Assembly (NCBI RefSeq): GCF_029227915.1
Contig: NC_079878.1
Location: 3,660,001-3,724,000 of the forward strand
Length of the DNA stretch: 64,000 nt
Reading direction: 5' to 3'
Source of the DNA: Hydractinia symbiolongicarpus
Lineage: Eukaryota > Cnidaria > Hydrozoa > Anthoathecata > Hydractiniidae
The notes beneath the pieces were generated by a model, which was given only the letters and a program-made list of their open reading frames with translations, made no database searches and was not told the origin of the DNA. This document shows, piece after piece, positions 1 through 13,690 of the stretch. Position numbers and translations under genes: made by a program. The number at the start of each line of letters is the position of its first letter. Position 1 is the first letter of the stretch.

Positions 1-406
1 TCACCACTAAAGCGCATGAGACTTGTAGTTTACAAAAATGTTTTCATATTTGATGAGACGCTGAATAAAAGAAGTTTAATCGCCGGCAAACGAAAACCTG
101 CGATTTCCCGTAAATCCCGGACTCGGCCCGTATAGTCAAAAGTATACAAAGAAAGTACCCAGGAAGTAAACTCATTTCCCGAACGATTTTTTAAATTATT
201 ATTTCACCACTAAAGCCCATGAGACTTGTAGTTTTCAAAAATGTTTTCATTTTTGATGAGACGCTGAATAAAAGAAGTTTAATCACCGGCAAACGAAAAC
301 CCGCGACTTCCCGTAAAACCCGGGCTTGGCCCGTATAGTCGAATGTATACAAAGAAAGTACCCTGTGAGTAAACTCATTTCCAAAATGATTTTTTAAAGT
401 ACCTTT

Positions 407-650
407 TCACCACTAAAACGCATGAGACTTGTAGTTTTCAAAAATGTTTTCATTTTTGATGAGACGCTGAAAAAACGAAGTTTAATTGCCGGCAAACGAA
501 AACCCGCCCTTTCCCGTAAACCCCGGACTCGGCCCATATAGTCAAAAGTATACAAAGAAAGTACCCGGGGAGTAAACTCACTTCCCATGTATACAAAGAA
601 AGTACCCTGTGATTAAACTCATTTCCAAAACGATTTTTTAAATTACTTTT
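407..650 (+). repeat. 244-bp variant monomer with 41-bp internal duplication, copy 1
   Basis: This unit is 41 bp longer than normal because the segment beginning at GTATAC is present twice, at 548-588 and 589-629. The first half has an A-type tail (CCCGGGGAG, TTCCCAT) and the second a B-type tail (CCCTGTGATTAAAC, TTCCAAAACG). It therefore looks like a join between two monomer types at the shared GTATACAAAGAA, not simple slippage within one unit. The copy has CACTTCCC where the next copy has CATTTCCC. Confidence 0.92.
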
Positions 651-2071
651 TCACCACTAAAACGCATGAGACTTGTAGTTTTCAAAAATGTTTTCATTTT
701 TGGTGAGACGCTTATTAAAAGAAGTTTAATCGCCGGCAAACGAAAACCCGCCATTTCCCGTAAACCCCGGACTCGGCCCGTATAGTCAAAAGTATACAAA
801 GAAAGTACCCAGGGAGTAAACTCATTTCCCGAACGATTTTTTATATTATTTTTTCACCACTAAAACGCATGAGACTTGTAGTTTTTAAAAATGTTTTCAT
901 TTTTGATGGGACGCTGAATAAAAGAAGCTTAATCGCCGGCACACGAAAACTTGCGATTTCCCATAAATCCCGGACTGGGCCCGTATAGTCAAAAGTATAC
1001 AAAGAAAGTACCCAGGGAGTAAACTCATTTCCCGAACGATTTTTTAAATTATTTTTTCACCACTAAAACGCATGAGACTTGTAGTTTTCAAAAGTGTTTT
1101 CATTTTTGATGAGACGCTGAATAAAAGAGGTTTAATCGCCGGCAAACGAAAACCCGCGATTTCCCGTAAATCCCGGACTCGGCCCGTATAGTCAAAAGTA
1201 TACAAAGAAGGTACCCAGAGAGTAAACTCATTTCCCGAACGATTTTTTAAATTATTTTTTCACCACTAAAGCGCATGGGACTTGTAGTTTACAAAAATGT
1301 TTTCATTTTTGATGAGACCCTGAATAAAAGAAGTTTAATCGCCGGCAAACGAAAACCTGCGATTTCCCGTAAATCCCGGACTCGGCCCGTATAGTCAAAA
1401 GTATACAAAGAAAGTACCCAGGGAGTAAACTCATTTCCCGAACGATTTTTTAAATTATTTTTTCACCACTAAAACGCATGAGACTTGTAGTTTTCAAAAG
1501 TGTTTTCATTTTTGATGAGACGCTGAATAAAAGAGGTTTAATCGCCGGCAAACGAAAACCCGCGATTTCCCGTAAATCCCGGACTCGGCCCGTATAGTCA
1601 AAAGTATACAAAGAAGGTACCCAGAGAGTAAACTCATTTCCCGAACGATTTTTTAAATTATTTTTTCACCACTAAAGCGCATGGGACTTGTAGTTTACAA
1701 AAATGTTTTCATTTTTGATGAGACCCTGAATAAAAGAAGTTTAATCGCCGGCAAACGAAAACCTGCGATTTCCCGTAAATCCCGGACTCGGCCCGTATAG
1801 TCAAAAGTATACAAAGAAAGTACCCAGGGAGTAAACTCATTTCCCGAACGATTTTTTAAATTATTATTTCACCACTAAAGCCCATGAGACTTGTAGTTTT
1901 TAAAAATGTTTTCATTTTTGATGAGACGCTGAATAAAAGAAGTTTAATCACCGGCAAACGAAAACCCGCGACTTCCCGTAAAACCCGGGCTTGGCCCGTA
2001 TAGTCGAATGTATACAAAGAAAGTACCCTGTGAGTAAACTCATTTCCAAAATGATTTTTTAAAGTACCTTT

Positions 2072-2315
2072 TCACCACTAAAACGCATGAGACTTGTAGT
2101 TTTCAAAAATGTTTTCATTTTTGATGAGACGCTGAAAAAACGAAGTTTAATTGCCGGCAAACGAAAACCCGCCCTTTCCCGTAAACCCCGGACTCGGCCC
2201 ATATAGTCAAAAGTATACAAAGAAAGTACCCGGGGAGTAAACTCATTTCCCATGTATACAAAGAAAGTACCCTGTGATTAAACTCATTTCCAAAACGATT
2301 TTTTAAATTACTTTT
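2072..2315 (+). repeat. 244-bp variant monomer, copy 2
   Basis: Same 41-bp internal duplication as at 407-650, lying exactly 1665 bp downstream as part of the duplicated block. Doubled segments are at 2213-2253 and 2254-2294. Confidence 0.92.
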
Positions 2316-3127
2316 TCACCACTAAAACGCATGAGACTTGTAGTTTTCAAAAATGTTTTCATTTTTGGTGAGACGCTTATTAAAAGAAGTTTAATCGCCG
2401 GCAAACGAAAACCCGCCATTTCCCGTAAACCCCGGACTCGGCCCGTATAGTCAAAAGTATACAAAGAAAGTACCCAGGGAGTAAACTCATTTCCCGAACG
2501 ATTTTTTATATTATTTTTTCACCACTAAAACGCATGAGACTTGTAGTTTTTAAAAATGTTTTCATTTTTGATGGGACGCTGAATAAAAGAAGCTTAATCG
2601 CCGGCACACGAAAACCTGCGATTTCCCGTAAATCCCGGACTGGGCCCGTATAGACAAAAGTATACAAAGAAAGTACCCAGGGAGTAAACTCATTTCCCGA
2701 ACGATTTTTTAAATTATTTTTTCACCACTAAAACGCATGAGACTTGTAGTTTTCAAAAGTGTTTTCATTTTTGATGAGACGCTGAATAAAAGAGGTTTAA
2801 TTGCCGGCAAACGAAAACCCGCGATTTCCCGTAAATCCCGGACTCGGCCCGTATAGTCAAAAGTATACAAAGAAGGTACCCAGAGAGTAAACTCATTTCC
2901 CGAACGATTTTTTAAATTATTTTTTCACCACTAAAACGCATGGGACTTGTAGTTTACAAAAATGTTTTCATTTTTGATGAGACTCTGAATAAAAGAAGTT
3001 TAATCGCCGGCAAACGAAAACCTGCGATTTCCCGTAAATCCCGGACTCGGCCCGTATAGTCAAAAGTATACAAAGAAAGTACCCGGGGAGTAAACTCATT
3101 TCCCGAACGATTTTTTAAATTATTATT

Positions 3128-4343
3128 TCACCACTAAAGCCCATGAGACTTGTAGTTTTTAGAAATGTTTTCATTTTTGATGAGACGCGGAATAAAAGAA
3201 GTTTAATCGCCGGCAAACGAAAACCCGCGACTTCCCGTAAATCCCGGATTCGGGCCGTATAGTCAAAAGTATACAAAGAAAGTACCCGGGGAGTAAACTC
3301 ATTTCCCGAACGATTTTTTAAATTATTTTTTTACCACTAAAACGCATGAGACTTGTAGTTTTCAGAAATGTTTTCATTTTTGATGAGACGCTTAATGAAA
3401 GTGGTTTAATCGTCGGCAAACGAAAACCCGCGATTTCCCGTAAATCCCGGGCTTGGCCCGTATAGTCGAATGCATACAAAGAAAGTACCCAGAAAGTAAA
3501 CTCATTTCCCGAACGATTTTTTAAATTATTATTTAACCACTAAAGCCCATGAGACTTGTAGTTTTTAAAAATGTTTTCATTTTTGATGGGACGCTGAATA
3601 AAAGAAGTTTAATCAGCGGCAAACGAAAACCCGCGACTTCCCGTAAAACCCGGACTCGGGCGTATAGTCAAAAGTATACAAGGAAAATACCCAGGGAGTA
3701 AACTCATTTCCCGAACGATTTTTTAAATTATTTTTTCACCACTAAAACGCATAAGACTTGTAGTTTTCAGAAATGTTTTCATTTTTGATGAGACGCTTAA
3801 TGAAAGTGGTTTAATCGCTGGCAAACGAAAACTGCGATTTCCCGTAAATCCCGGGCTTGGCCCGTATAGTCGAATGCATACAAAGAAAGTACCCAGGGAG
3901 TAAACTCATTTCCCGAACGATTTTTTAAATTATTTTTTCACCACTAAAACGCATGAGACCTGTAGTTTTCAGAATTGTTTTCATTTTTGATGAGACGCTT
4001 AATGAAAGTGGTTTAATCGCCGGCAAACGAAAACCCGCGATTTCCCGTAAATCCCGGGCTTGGCCCGTATAGTCGAATGTATACAAAGAAAGTACCCTGT
4101 GAGTAAACTCATTTCCAAAACGATTTTTTAAAGTATCTTTTCACCACTAAAACGCATGAGACTTGTAGTTTTCAAAAATGTTTTCATTTTTGATGAGACG
4201 CTGAAAAAAAGAAGTTTAATTGCCGGCAAACGAAAACCCGCCATTTCCCGTAAACCCCGGACTCGGCCCGTATAGTCAAAAGTATACAAAGAAAGTACCC
4301 AGGGAGTAAACTCATTTCCCGAACGATTTTTTATATTATTTTT
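3128..4343. repeat. Six A/B-mixed satellite monomers between two duplicated blocks
   Basis: Ordinary monomers with mixed marks: AAAGCCCATGAG heads, GAATGCATAC (giving an ATGCAT site) in place of GAATGTATAC, and GGCAAACGAAAACTGCG with one C lost near 3830. A unit beginning at 3938 with GAGACCTG and CAGAATTG recurs at 6372. I see nothing other than satellite here. Confidence 0.8.
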
Positions 4344-6371
4344 TCACCACTAAAACGCAAAAGACTTGTAGTTTTTAAAATTGTTTTCATTTTTGATGGG
4401 ACGCTGAATAAAAGAAGCTTAATCGCCGGCACACGAAAACCCGCGATTTCCCGTAAACCCTGGACTCGGCCCGTATAGTCAAAAGTATACAAAGAAAGTA
4501 CCCAGGGAGTAAACTCATTTCCCGAACGATTTTTTATATTATTTTTTCACCACTAAAGCGCATGGGACTTGTAGTTTACAAAAATGTTTTCATTTTTGAT
4601 GAGACGCTGAATAAAAGAAGTTTAATCGCCGGCAAACGAAAACCTGCGATTTCCCGTAAATCCCGGACTCGGCCCGTATAGTCAAAAGTATACAAAGAAA
4701 GTACCCAGGGAGTAAACTCATTTCCCGAACGATTTTTTAAATTATTATTTCACCACTAAAGCCCATGAGACTTGTAGTTTTTAAAAATGTTTTCATTTTT
4801 GATGAGACGCTGAATAAAAGAAGTTTAATCAGCGGCAAACGAAAACCCGCGACTTCCCGTAAAACCCGGACCCGGGCGTATAGTCAAAAGTATACAAGTA
4901 AAATACCCAGGGAGTAAACTCATTTCCCGAACGATTTTTTAAATTATTTTTTCACCACTAAAACGCATAAGACTTGTAGTTTTCAGAAATGTTTTCATTT
5001 TTGATGAGACGATTAATGAAAGTGGTTTAATCGCCGGCAAACGAAAACCCGCGATTTCCCGTAAATCCCGGGCTTGGCCCGTATAGTCGAATGCATACAA
5101 AGAAAGTACCCAGGGAGTAAACTCATTTCCCGAACGATTTTTTAAATTATTATTTAACCAATAAACCCCATGAGACTTGTAGTTTTTAAAAATGTTTTCA
5201 TTTTTGATGAGACGCTGAATAAAAGAAGTTTAATCGCCGGCAAACGAAAACCTGCGACTTCCCGTAAATCCCCGACTCGGCCCGTATAGTCAAAAGTATA
5301 CAAAGAAAGTACCCAGGGAGTAAACTCATTTCCCGAACGATTTTTTATATTATTTTTTCACCACTAAAACGCAAAAGACTTGTAGTTTTTAAAATTGTTT
5401 TCATTTTTGATGGGACGCTGAATAAAAGAAGCTTAATCGCCGGCACACGAAAACCCGCGATTTCCCGTAAACCCCGGACTCGGCCCGTATAGTCAAAAGT
5501 ATACAAAGAAAGTACCCAGGGAGTAAACTCATTTCCCGAACGATTTTTTATATTATTTTTTCACCACTAAAGCGCATGGGACTTGTAGTTTACAAAAATG
5601 TTTTCATTTTTGATGAGACGCTGAATAAAAGAAGTTTAATCGCCGGCAAACGAAAACCTGCGATTTCCCGTAAATCCCGGACTCGGCCCGTATAGTCAAA
5701 AGTATACAAAGAAAGTACCCAGGGAGTAAACTCATTTCCCGAACGATTTTTTAAATTATTATTTCACCACTAAAGCCCATGAGACTTGTAGTTTTTAAAA
5801 ATGTTTTCATTTTTGATGAGACGCTGAATAAAAGAAGTTTAATCAGCGGCAAACGAAAACCCGCGACTTCCCGTAAAACCCGGACCCAGGCGTATAGTCA
5901 AAAGTATACAAGGAAAATACCCAGGGAGTAAACTCATTTCCCGAACGATTTTTTAAATTATTTTTTCACCACTAAAACGCATAAGACTTGTAGTTTTCAG
6001 AAATGTTTTCATTTTTGATGAGACGATTAATGAAAGTGGTTTAATCGCCGGCAAACGAAAACCCGCGATTTCCCGTAAATCCCGGGCTTGGCCCGTATAG
6101 TCGAATGCATACAAAGAAAGTACCCAGGGAGTAAACTCATTTCCCGAACGATTTTTTAAATTATTATTTAACCAATAAACCCCATGAGACTTGTAGTTTT
6201 TAAAAATGTTTTCATTTTTGATGAGACGCTGAATAAAAGAAGTTTAATCGCCGGCAAACGAAAACCTGCGACTTCCCGTAAATCCCCGACTCGGCCCGTA
6301 TAGTCAAAAGTATACAAAGAAAGTACCCAGGGAGTAAACTCATTTCCAGAACAATTTTTTAAATTATTTTT
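4344..6371. repeat. Tandem 5-monomer repeat, 1014 bp x 2
   Basis: Units at 4344, 4547, 4750, 4953 and 5155 correspond one-to-one to 5358, 5561, 5764, 5967 and 6169, all at 1014 or close to 1014 bp. Diagnostic marks in order are ACGCAAAAGAC with AAGCTT, AAAGCGCATGGG with TTTACAAAAATG, AAAGCCCATGAG with CAGCGGCAAACG and ACAAGGAAAATAC or ACAAGTAAAATAC, ACGCATAAGAC with GACGATTAATG, and AACCAATAAACCCC. The same ordered set recurs in modified form at 14299-16730, tying the two regions together. Confidence 0.9.
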
Positions 6372-6574
6372 TCACCACTAAAACGCATGAGACCTGTAGT
6401 TTTCAGAATTGTTTTCATTTTTGATGAGACGCTTAATGAAAGTGGTTTAATCGCCGGCAAACGAAAACCCGCGATTTCCCGTAAATCCCGGGCTTGGCCC
6501 GTATAGTCGAATGTATACAAAGAAAGTACCCTGTGAGTAAACTCATTTCCAAAACGATTTTTTAAAGTATCTTT

Positions 6575-6818
6575 TCACCACTAAAACGCATGAGACTTGT
6601 AGTTGTCAAAAATGTTTTCATTTTTGATGAGACGCTGAAAAAAAGAAGTTTAATTGCCGGCAAACGAAAACCCGCCATTTCCCGTAAACCCCGGACTCGG
6701 CCCATATAGTCAAAAGTATACAAAGAATGTACCCGGGGAGTAAACTCATTTCCCATGTATACAAAGAAAGTACCCTGTGATTAAACTCATTTCCAAAACG
6801 ATTTTTTAAATTATTTTT
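6575..6818 (+). repeat. 244-bp variant monomer, copy 3
   Basis: Same 41-bp duplication (first segment 6716-6756), with its own marks: TAGTTGTCAAAAATG, AAAGAATGTACC and CATATAGTC. It shares these with the copy at 17339 and is thus paired with that one through the ~8 kb duplication. Confidence 0.92.
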
Positions 6819-9456
6819 TCACCACTAAAACGCATGAGACTTGTATTTTTCAAAAATGTTTTCATTTTTGGTGAGACGCTTATTAAAAGAAGTTTAATCG
6901 CCGGCAAACGAAAACCCGCCATTTCCCGTAAACCCCGGACTCGGCCCGTATAGTCAAAAGTATACAAAGAAAGTACCCAGGGAATAAACTCATTTCCCGA
7001 ACGATTTTTTAAATTATTTTTTCACCACTAAAACGCATGAGACTTGTAGTTTTCAAAAGTGTTTTCATTTTTGATGAGACGCTGAATAAAAGAAGTTTAA
7101 TCGCCGGCAAACGAGAACCCGCGATTTCCCGTAAATCCCGGACTCGGCCCGTATAGTCAAAAGTATACAAAGAAGGTACCCAGAGAGTAAACTCATTTCC
7201 CGAACGATTTTTTAAATTTTTTTTTCACCACTAAAACGCATGAGACTTGTAATTTTTAGAAATGTTTTCATTTTTGATGAGACGCTTAATGAAAGTGGTT
7301 TAATCGCCGGCAAACGAAAATCCGCGATTTCCCGTAGATCCCGGATTTGGCCCGTATAGTCAAATGTATACAAAGAAAGTACCCTGTGAGTAAACCCATT
7401 TCCAAAACGATTTTTTAAATTATCTTTTCACCACTAAAACGCATGAGACTTGTAGTTTTCAAAAATGTTTTCATTTTTGATGAGACGCTGAATAAAAGAA
7501 GTTTAATCGCCGGCAAACGAAAACCCGCCATTTCCCGTAAACCCCGGACTCGGCCCGTATAGTCAAAAGTATACAAAGAGAGTACCCAGGGAGTAAACTC
7601 ATTTCCCGAAAAATTTTTTAAATTATTTTTTCACCACTAAAACGTATGGGACTTGTAGTTTACAAAAATGTTTTCATTTTTGATGAGACTCTGAATAAAA
7701 GAAGTTTAATCGCCGGCAAACGAAAACCTGCGATTTCCCGTAAATCCCGGACTCGGCCCGTATAGTCAAAAGTATACAAAGAAAGTACCCAGGGAGTAAA
7801 CTCATTTCCCGAACGATTTTTTAAATTATTATTTCACCACTAAAGCCCATGAGACTTGTAGTTTTTAGAAATGTTTTCATTTTTGATGAGACGCTGAATA
7901 AAAGAAGTTTAATCGCCGGCAAACGAAAACCCGCGACTTCCCGTAACCCCGGATTCGGGCCGTATAATCAAAAGTATACAAAGAAAGTACCCAGGGAGTA
8001 AACTCATTTCCCGAACGATTTCTTAAATTATTTTTTCACCACTAAAACGCATGAGACTTGTAGTTTTCAGAAATGTTTTCATTTTTGATGAGACGCTTAA
8101 TGAAAGTGGTTTAATCGCCGGCAAACGAAAACCCGCGATTTCCCGTAAATCCCGGGCTTGGCCCGTATAGTCGAATGCATACAAAGAAAGTACCCAGGAA
8201 GTAAACTCATTTCCCGAACGATTTTTTAAATTATTATTTAACCACTAAAGCCCATGAGACTTGTAGTTTTTAAATATGTTTTCATTTTTGATGAGACGCT
8301 GAATAAAAGAAGTTTAATCGCCGGCAAACGAAAACCCGCCATTTCCCGTAAACCCCGGACTCGGCCCGTATAGTCAAAAGTATACAAAGAAAGTACCCAG
8401 GGAGTAAACTCATTTCCCGAACGATTTTTTAAATTATTTTTTCACCACTAAAGCGCATGTGACTTGTAGTTTACAAAAATATTTTCATTTTTGATGAGAC
8501 GCTGAATAAAAGAAGTTTAATCGCCGGCAAACGAAAACCTGCGATTTCCCGTAAATCCCGGACTCGGCCCGTATAGTCAAAAGTATACAAAGAAAGTACC
8601 CAGGGAGTAAACTCATTTCCCGAACGATTTTTTAAATTATTATTTCACCACTAAAGCCCATGAGACTTGTAGTTTTCAGAAATGTTTTCATTTTTGATGA
8701 GACGCTTAATGAAAGTGGTTTAATCGCCGGCAAACGAAAACCCGCGATTTCCCGTAAATCCCGGGCTTGGCCCGTATAGTCGAATGCATACAAAGAAAGT
8801 ACCCAGGGAGTAAACTCATTTCTCGAACGATTTTTTAAATTATTATTTAACCACTAAAGCTCATGAGACTTGTAGTTTTTAAAAATGTTTTTATTTTTGA
8901 TGAGACGCTGAATAAAAGAAGTTTAATCGCCGGCAAACGAAAACCTGCGATTTCCCGTAAATCCCGGACTCGGCCCGTATAGCCAAAAGTATACAAAGAA
9001 AGTACCCAGGGAGTAAACTCATTTCCCGAACGATTTTTTAAATTATTATTTCCCCACTAAAGCCCATGAGACTTGTAGTTTTTAGAAATGTTTTCATTTT
9101 TGATGAGACTCTGAATAAAAGAAGTTTAATCTCCGGCAAACGAAAACCTGCGATTTCCCGTAAATCCCGGACTCGGCCCGTATAGTCAAAAGTATGCAAA
9201 GAAAGTACCCAGGGAGTAAACTCATTTCTCGAACGATTTTTTAAATTATTATTTAACCACTAAAGCCCATGAGACTTGTAGTTTTTAGAAATGTTTTCAT
9301 TTTTGATGAGACTCTGAATAAAAGAAGTTTAATCTCCGGCAAACGAAAACCTGCGATTTCCCGTAAATCCCGGACTCGGCCCGTATAGTCAAAAGTATAC
9401 AAAGAAAGTACCCAGGGAGTAAACTCATTTCTCGAACGATTTTTTAAATTATTATT

Positions 9457-10042
9457 TAACCACTAAAGCCCATGAGACTTGTACTTTTTAAAAATGTTTT
9501 CATTTTTGATGAGACGCTGAATAAAAGAAGTTTAATCGCCGGCAAACGAAAACCTGCGATTTCCCGTAAATCCCGGACTTGGCCCGTATGAGACTTGCAG
9601 TTTTTAAAATTTTTTTCATTTTTGATGAGACGATTAATGAAAGAGGTTTAATCGCCGGCAAACAAAATCCTGCGATTTCCCGTAAATCCCGTAAATTCTC
9701 GAACGATTTTTTAAATTATTATTTAACCACTAAAGCCCATGAGACTTGTAGTTTTTAAAATTGTTTTCATTTTTGATGAGACGCTGAATAAAAAAAGTTT
9801 AATCGCCGGCAAACGAAAACCTGCGATTTCCCGTAAATCCCGGACTTGGCCCGCATGAGACTTGCAGTTTTTAAAAATTTTTTCATTTTTGATGAGACGA
9901 TTAATGAAAGAGGTTTAATCGCCGGCAAACGAAATCCTGCGATTTCCCGTAAATCCCGTGCTTGGCCCCTATAGTCGAATGTATACAAAGAAAGTACCCT
10001 GTGAGTAAACTCATTTCCAGAACGATTTTTTAAATTATTTTT
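9457..10042. repeat. Fused, internally deleted monomers (267 + 319 bp), copy 1
   Basis: Two irregular units interrupt the 203-bp register. At about 9589 the core runs GGCCCGTATGAGACTTGCAG: the tail of one unit and the first ~16 bp of the next are missing. At about 9690 a second join, CCCGTAAATTCTCGAACG, removes another core and tail. At about 9853 the first type of join recurs as GGCCCGCATGAGACTTGCAG. Distances between regular unit starts are therefore 267 bp (9457-9723) and 319 bp (9724-10042). The joins sit where both parents have CG near an ATGAGAC or GTAAA motif, so short-homology deletion is plausible. Confidence 0.87.
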
Positions 10043-12843
10043 TTACCACTAAAACGCATAAGACTTGTAGTTTTTGAAAATGTTTTCATTTTTGATGAGA
10101 CGCTGAATAAAAGAAGTTTAATCGCCGGCAAACGAAAACCCGCGACTTCCCGTAAATCCCGGACTCGGCCCGTATAGGCAAAAGTATACAAAGGAAGTAC
10201 CCAGGGTGTAAACTCATTTCCCGAACGATTTTTTAAATTATTATTTCATCACTAAAGGCCATGAGACTTGTAGTTTTTAAAAATGTTTTCATTTTTGATG
10301 AGACGCTGAATAAAAGAAGTTTAATCGCCGGCAAACGAAAACCCGCGATTTCCCGTAAATCCCGGGCTTGGCCGTATAGTCGAATGTATACAAAGAAAGT
10401 ACCCTGTGAGTAAACTCATTTCCAAAACGATTTTTTAAATTATCTTTTCACCACTAAAACGCATGAGACTTGCAGTTTTCAAAAATGTTTTCATTTTTGA
10501 TGAGACGATTAATGAAAGAGGTTTAATCGCCGGCAAACGAAATCCCGCGATTTCCCGTAAATCCCGGGCTTGGCCCGTATAGTCGAATGTATACAAAGAA
10601 AGTACCCTGTGAGTAAACTCATTTCCAGAACGATTTTTTAAATTATTTTTTTACCACTAAAACGCATAAGACTTGTAGTTTTCAATAATGTTTTCATTTT
10701 TGATGAGACGCTGAATAAAAGAAGTTTAATCGCCGGCAAACGAAAACCCGCGATTTCCCGTAAATCCCGGGCTTGGCCCGTATAGTCAAAAGTATACAAA
10801 GAAAGTACCCAGGAAGTAAACTCATTTCCCGAACGATTTTTTATTTTATTTTTTCACCACTTAAACGCATGAGACTTGTAGTTTTCAAAAATGTTTTCAT
10901 TTTTGATGAGACGCTAAATAAAAGAAGTTTAATCACCGGCAAACGAAAACCTGCGATTTCCCGTAAATCCCGGACTCGGCCCGTATAGTCAAAAGTATAC
11001 AAAGAAAGTACCCAGGAAGTAAACTCATTTCCCGAACGATTTTTTAAATTTTTTTTAACCACTAAAACGCATGAGACTTGTAGTTTTTAAAAATGTTTTC
11101 ATTTTTGTTGAGACGATTAATGAAAGAGGTTTAATCGCCGGCAAACGAAATCCTGCGATTTCCCGTAAATCCCGTGCTTGGCCGTATAGTCGAATGTATA
11201 CAAAGAAAGTACCCTGTGAGTAAACTCATTTCCAAAACGATTTTTTAAATTATCTTTTCACCACTAAAACGCATGAGACTTGCAGTTTTCAAAAATGTTT
11301 TCATTTTTGATGAGACGATTAATGAAAGAGGTTTAATCGCCGGCAAACGAAATCCCGCGATTTCCCGTAAATCCCGGGCTTGGCCCGTATAGTCGAATGT
11401 ATACAAAGAAAGTACCCTGTGAGTAAACTCATTTCCAGAACGATTTTTTAAATTATTTTTTTACCACTAAAACGCATAAGACTTGTAGTTTTCAAAAATG
11501 TTTTCATTTTTGATGAGACGCTGAATAAAAGAAGTTTAATCGCCGGCAAACGAAAACCCGCGATTTCCCGTAAATCCCGGGCTTGGCCCGTATAGTCAAA
11601 AGTATACAAAGAAAGTACCCAGGAAGTAAACTCATTTCCCGAACGATTTTTTATTTTATTTTTTCACCACTTAAACGCATGAGACTTGTAGTTTTCAAAA
11701 ATGTTTTCATTTTTGATGAGACGCTAAATAAAAGAAGTTTAATCACCGGCAAACGAAAACCTGCGATTTCCCGTAAATCCCGGACTCGGCCCGTATAGTC
11801 AAAAGTATACAAAGAAAGTACCCAGGGAGTAAACTCATTTCCCGAACGATTTTTTAAATTTTTTTTAACCACTAAAACGCATGAGACTTGTAGTTTTCAA
11901 AAAGGTTTTCATTTTTGATGAGACGCTTCATGAAAGAGGTATAATCGCCGGCAAACGAAAACCCTCGATTTTCCGTAAATCCCGGGCTTGGCCCGTATAG
12001 TCGAATGTATACAAAGAAAGTACCCTGTGAGTAAACTCATTTCCAGAACGATTTTTTAAATTATTTTTTCACCACTAAAACGCATAAGACTTGTAGTTTT
12101 CAAAAATGTTTTCATTTTTGATGAGACGCTAAATAAAAGAAGTTTAATCGCCGGCAAACGAAAACCCCCGATTTCCCGTAAATCCCGGGCTTGGCCCGTA
12201 TAGTCAAAAGTATACAAAGAAAGTACCCAGGAAGTAAACTCATTTCCCGAACGATTTTTTAATTTATTTTTTCACCACTAAAACGCATGAGACTTGTAGT
12301 TTTCAAAATTGTTTTCATTTTTGATGAGACGCTGAATAAAAGAAGTTTACTCGCCGGCAAACGAAAACCTGCGATTTCCCGTAAATCCCGGACTCGGCCC
12401 GTATAGTCAAAAGTATACAAAGAAAGTACCCAGGGAGTAAAATCATTTCCCGAACGATTTTTTAAATTTTTTTTTACCACTAAAACGCATAAGACTTGTA
12501 GTTTTCAAAAATTGTTTCATTTTTGATGAGACGCTTTATGAAAAAGGTTTAATCGCCGGCAAACGAAATCCCGTGATTTCCCGTAAATCCCGGGCTTGGC
12601 CCGTATAGTCAAAAGTATACAAAGAAAGTACCCAGGGAGTAAACTCATTTCCCGAACGATTTTTTAAATTTTTTTTACCACTAAAACGCATGAGACTTGT
12701 AGTTTTCAAAAATGTTTTCATTTTTGATGAGACGCTTAATGAAAGAGGTTTCATCGCCGGCAAACGAAATCCCGCGATTTCCCGTAAATTCCGGGCTTGG
12801 CCCGTATAGTCGAATGTATACAAAGAAAGTACCCAGGGAGTAA

Positions 12844-13690
12844 ACTCATTTCCCGAACGATTTTTTAAATTTTTTTTTCACCACTAAAACGCATGAGACT
12901 TGTAGTTTTCAAAAATGTTTTTATTTTTGATGAGACGCTGAATAAAAGTGGTTTAATCGCCGGCAAACGAAAACCCGCGATTTCCCGTAAATCTCGGGCT
13001 TGGCCCGTATAGTCGAATGTATACAAAAAAAGCACCCAGGGAGTAAACTCATTTCCCGAACGATTTGTTCAATTTTTTTTTCACCACTAAAACGCATGAG
13101 ACTTGTAGTTTTCAAAAATGTTTTCATTTTTGATGAGACGCTTAATGAAAGAGGTTTCATCGCCGGCAAACGAAATCCCGCGATTTCCCGTAAATTCCGG
13201 GCTTGGCCCGTATAGTCGAATGTATACAAAGAAAGTACCCAGGGAGTAAACTCATTTCCCGAACGATTTTTTAAATTTTTTTTTCACCACTAAAACGCAT
13301 GAGACTTGTAGTTTTCAAAAATGTTTTTATTTTTGATGAGACGCTGAATAAAAGTGGTTTAATCGCCGGCAAACGAAAACCCGCGATTTCCCGTAAATCT
13401 CAGGCTTGGCCCGTATAGTCGAATGTATACAAAGAAAGTACCCAGGGAGTAAACTCATTTCCCGAACGATTTGTTCAATTTTTTTTTCACCACTAAAACG
13501 CTTGAGACTTGTAGTTTTTAAAAATGTTTTCATTTTTGATGAGACGCTGAATAAAAGAAGTTTAATCGCCGGCAAACGAAAACCCGCGATTTCCCGTAAA
13601 TCCTGGGCTTGGCCCGTATAGTCGAATGTGCACAAAGAAAGTACCCAGGAAGTAAACTCATTTCCCGAACGATTTTTTAATTTATTTTTT
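12844..13690. repeat. 406-bp dimer repeat with GTTCAATT tails
   Basis: Units with ACGATTTGTTCAATTTTTTTTTC tails and AAATCTCGGGC or AAATCTCAGGC cores repeat at a spacing of 406 bp (marks near 13062 and 13468). The same dimer arrangement is present near 24431 and 24837 in the second large copy, so the dimer expansion is older than the large duplication. Confidence 0.8.

Larger units (their letters stand above)
1..3127. repeat. 1665-bp duplicated block (8 monomers including one 244-bp unit)
   Basis: Units starting at 1, 204, 407, 651, 854, 1057 and 1260 match those starting at 1666, 1869, 2072, 2316, 2519, 2722 and 2925 at an exact offset of 1665 bp, which is 8 x 203 + 41. Shared marks include the AAAGCGCATG head with TTTACAAAAATG, the AAAGCCCATGAG head, the 244-bp unit, a CTTATTAAAAG unit, a unit with AAGCTTAATCGCCGGCACACG (an AAGCTT site) and a CAAAAGTG unit. 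Inside the first copy the two-monomer piece 1057-1462 is repeated at 1463-1868, which explains why the spacing is 8 monomers although the recurring set is 6. The first copy is cut by the window edge, so the block may extend left. Confidence 0.88.

Noticed and set aside
10773-10988. Plus-strand open frame of 71 codons repeated in many monomers (also at 11583, 22347, 39164, 41394 and elsewhere)
   Set aside because: It begins at a TTG inside the CTTGGCCCG core, covers just over one monomer and ends at the TAG of the next CCGTATAG. The 203-bp unit is not a multiple of three, so the frame closes by construction. The opposite strand is open over the same bases. No domain, signal or coding bias is seen, and it varies like the rest of the satellite.
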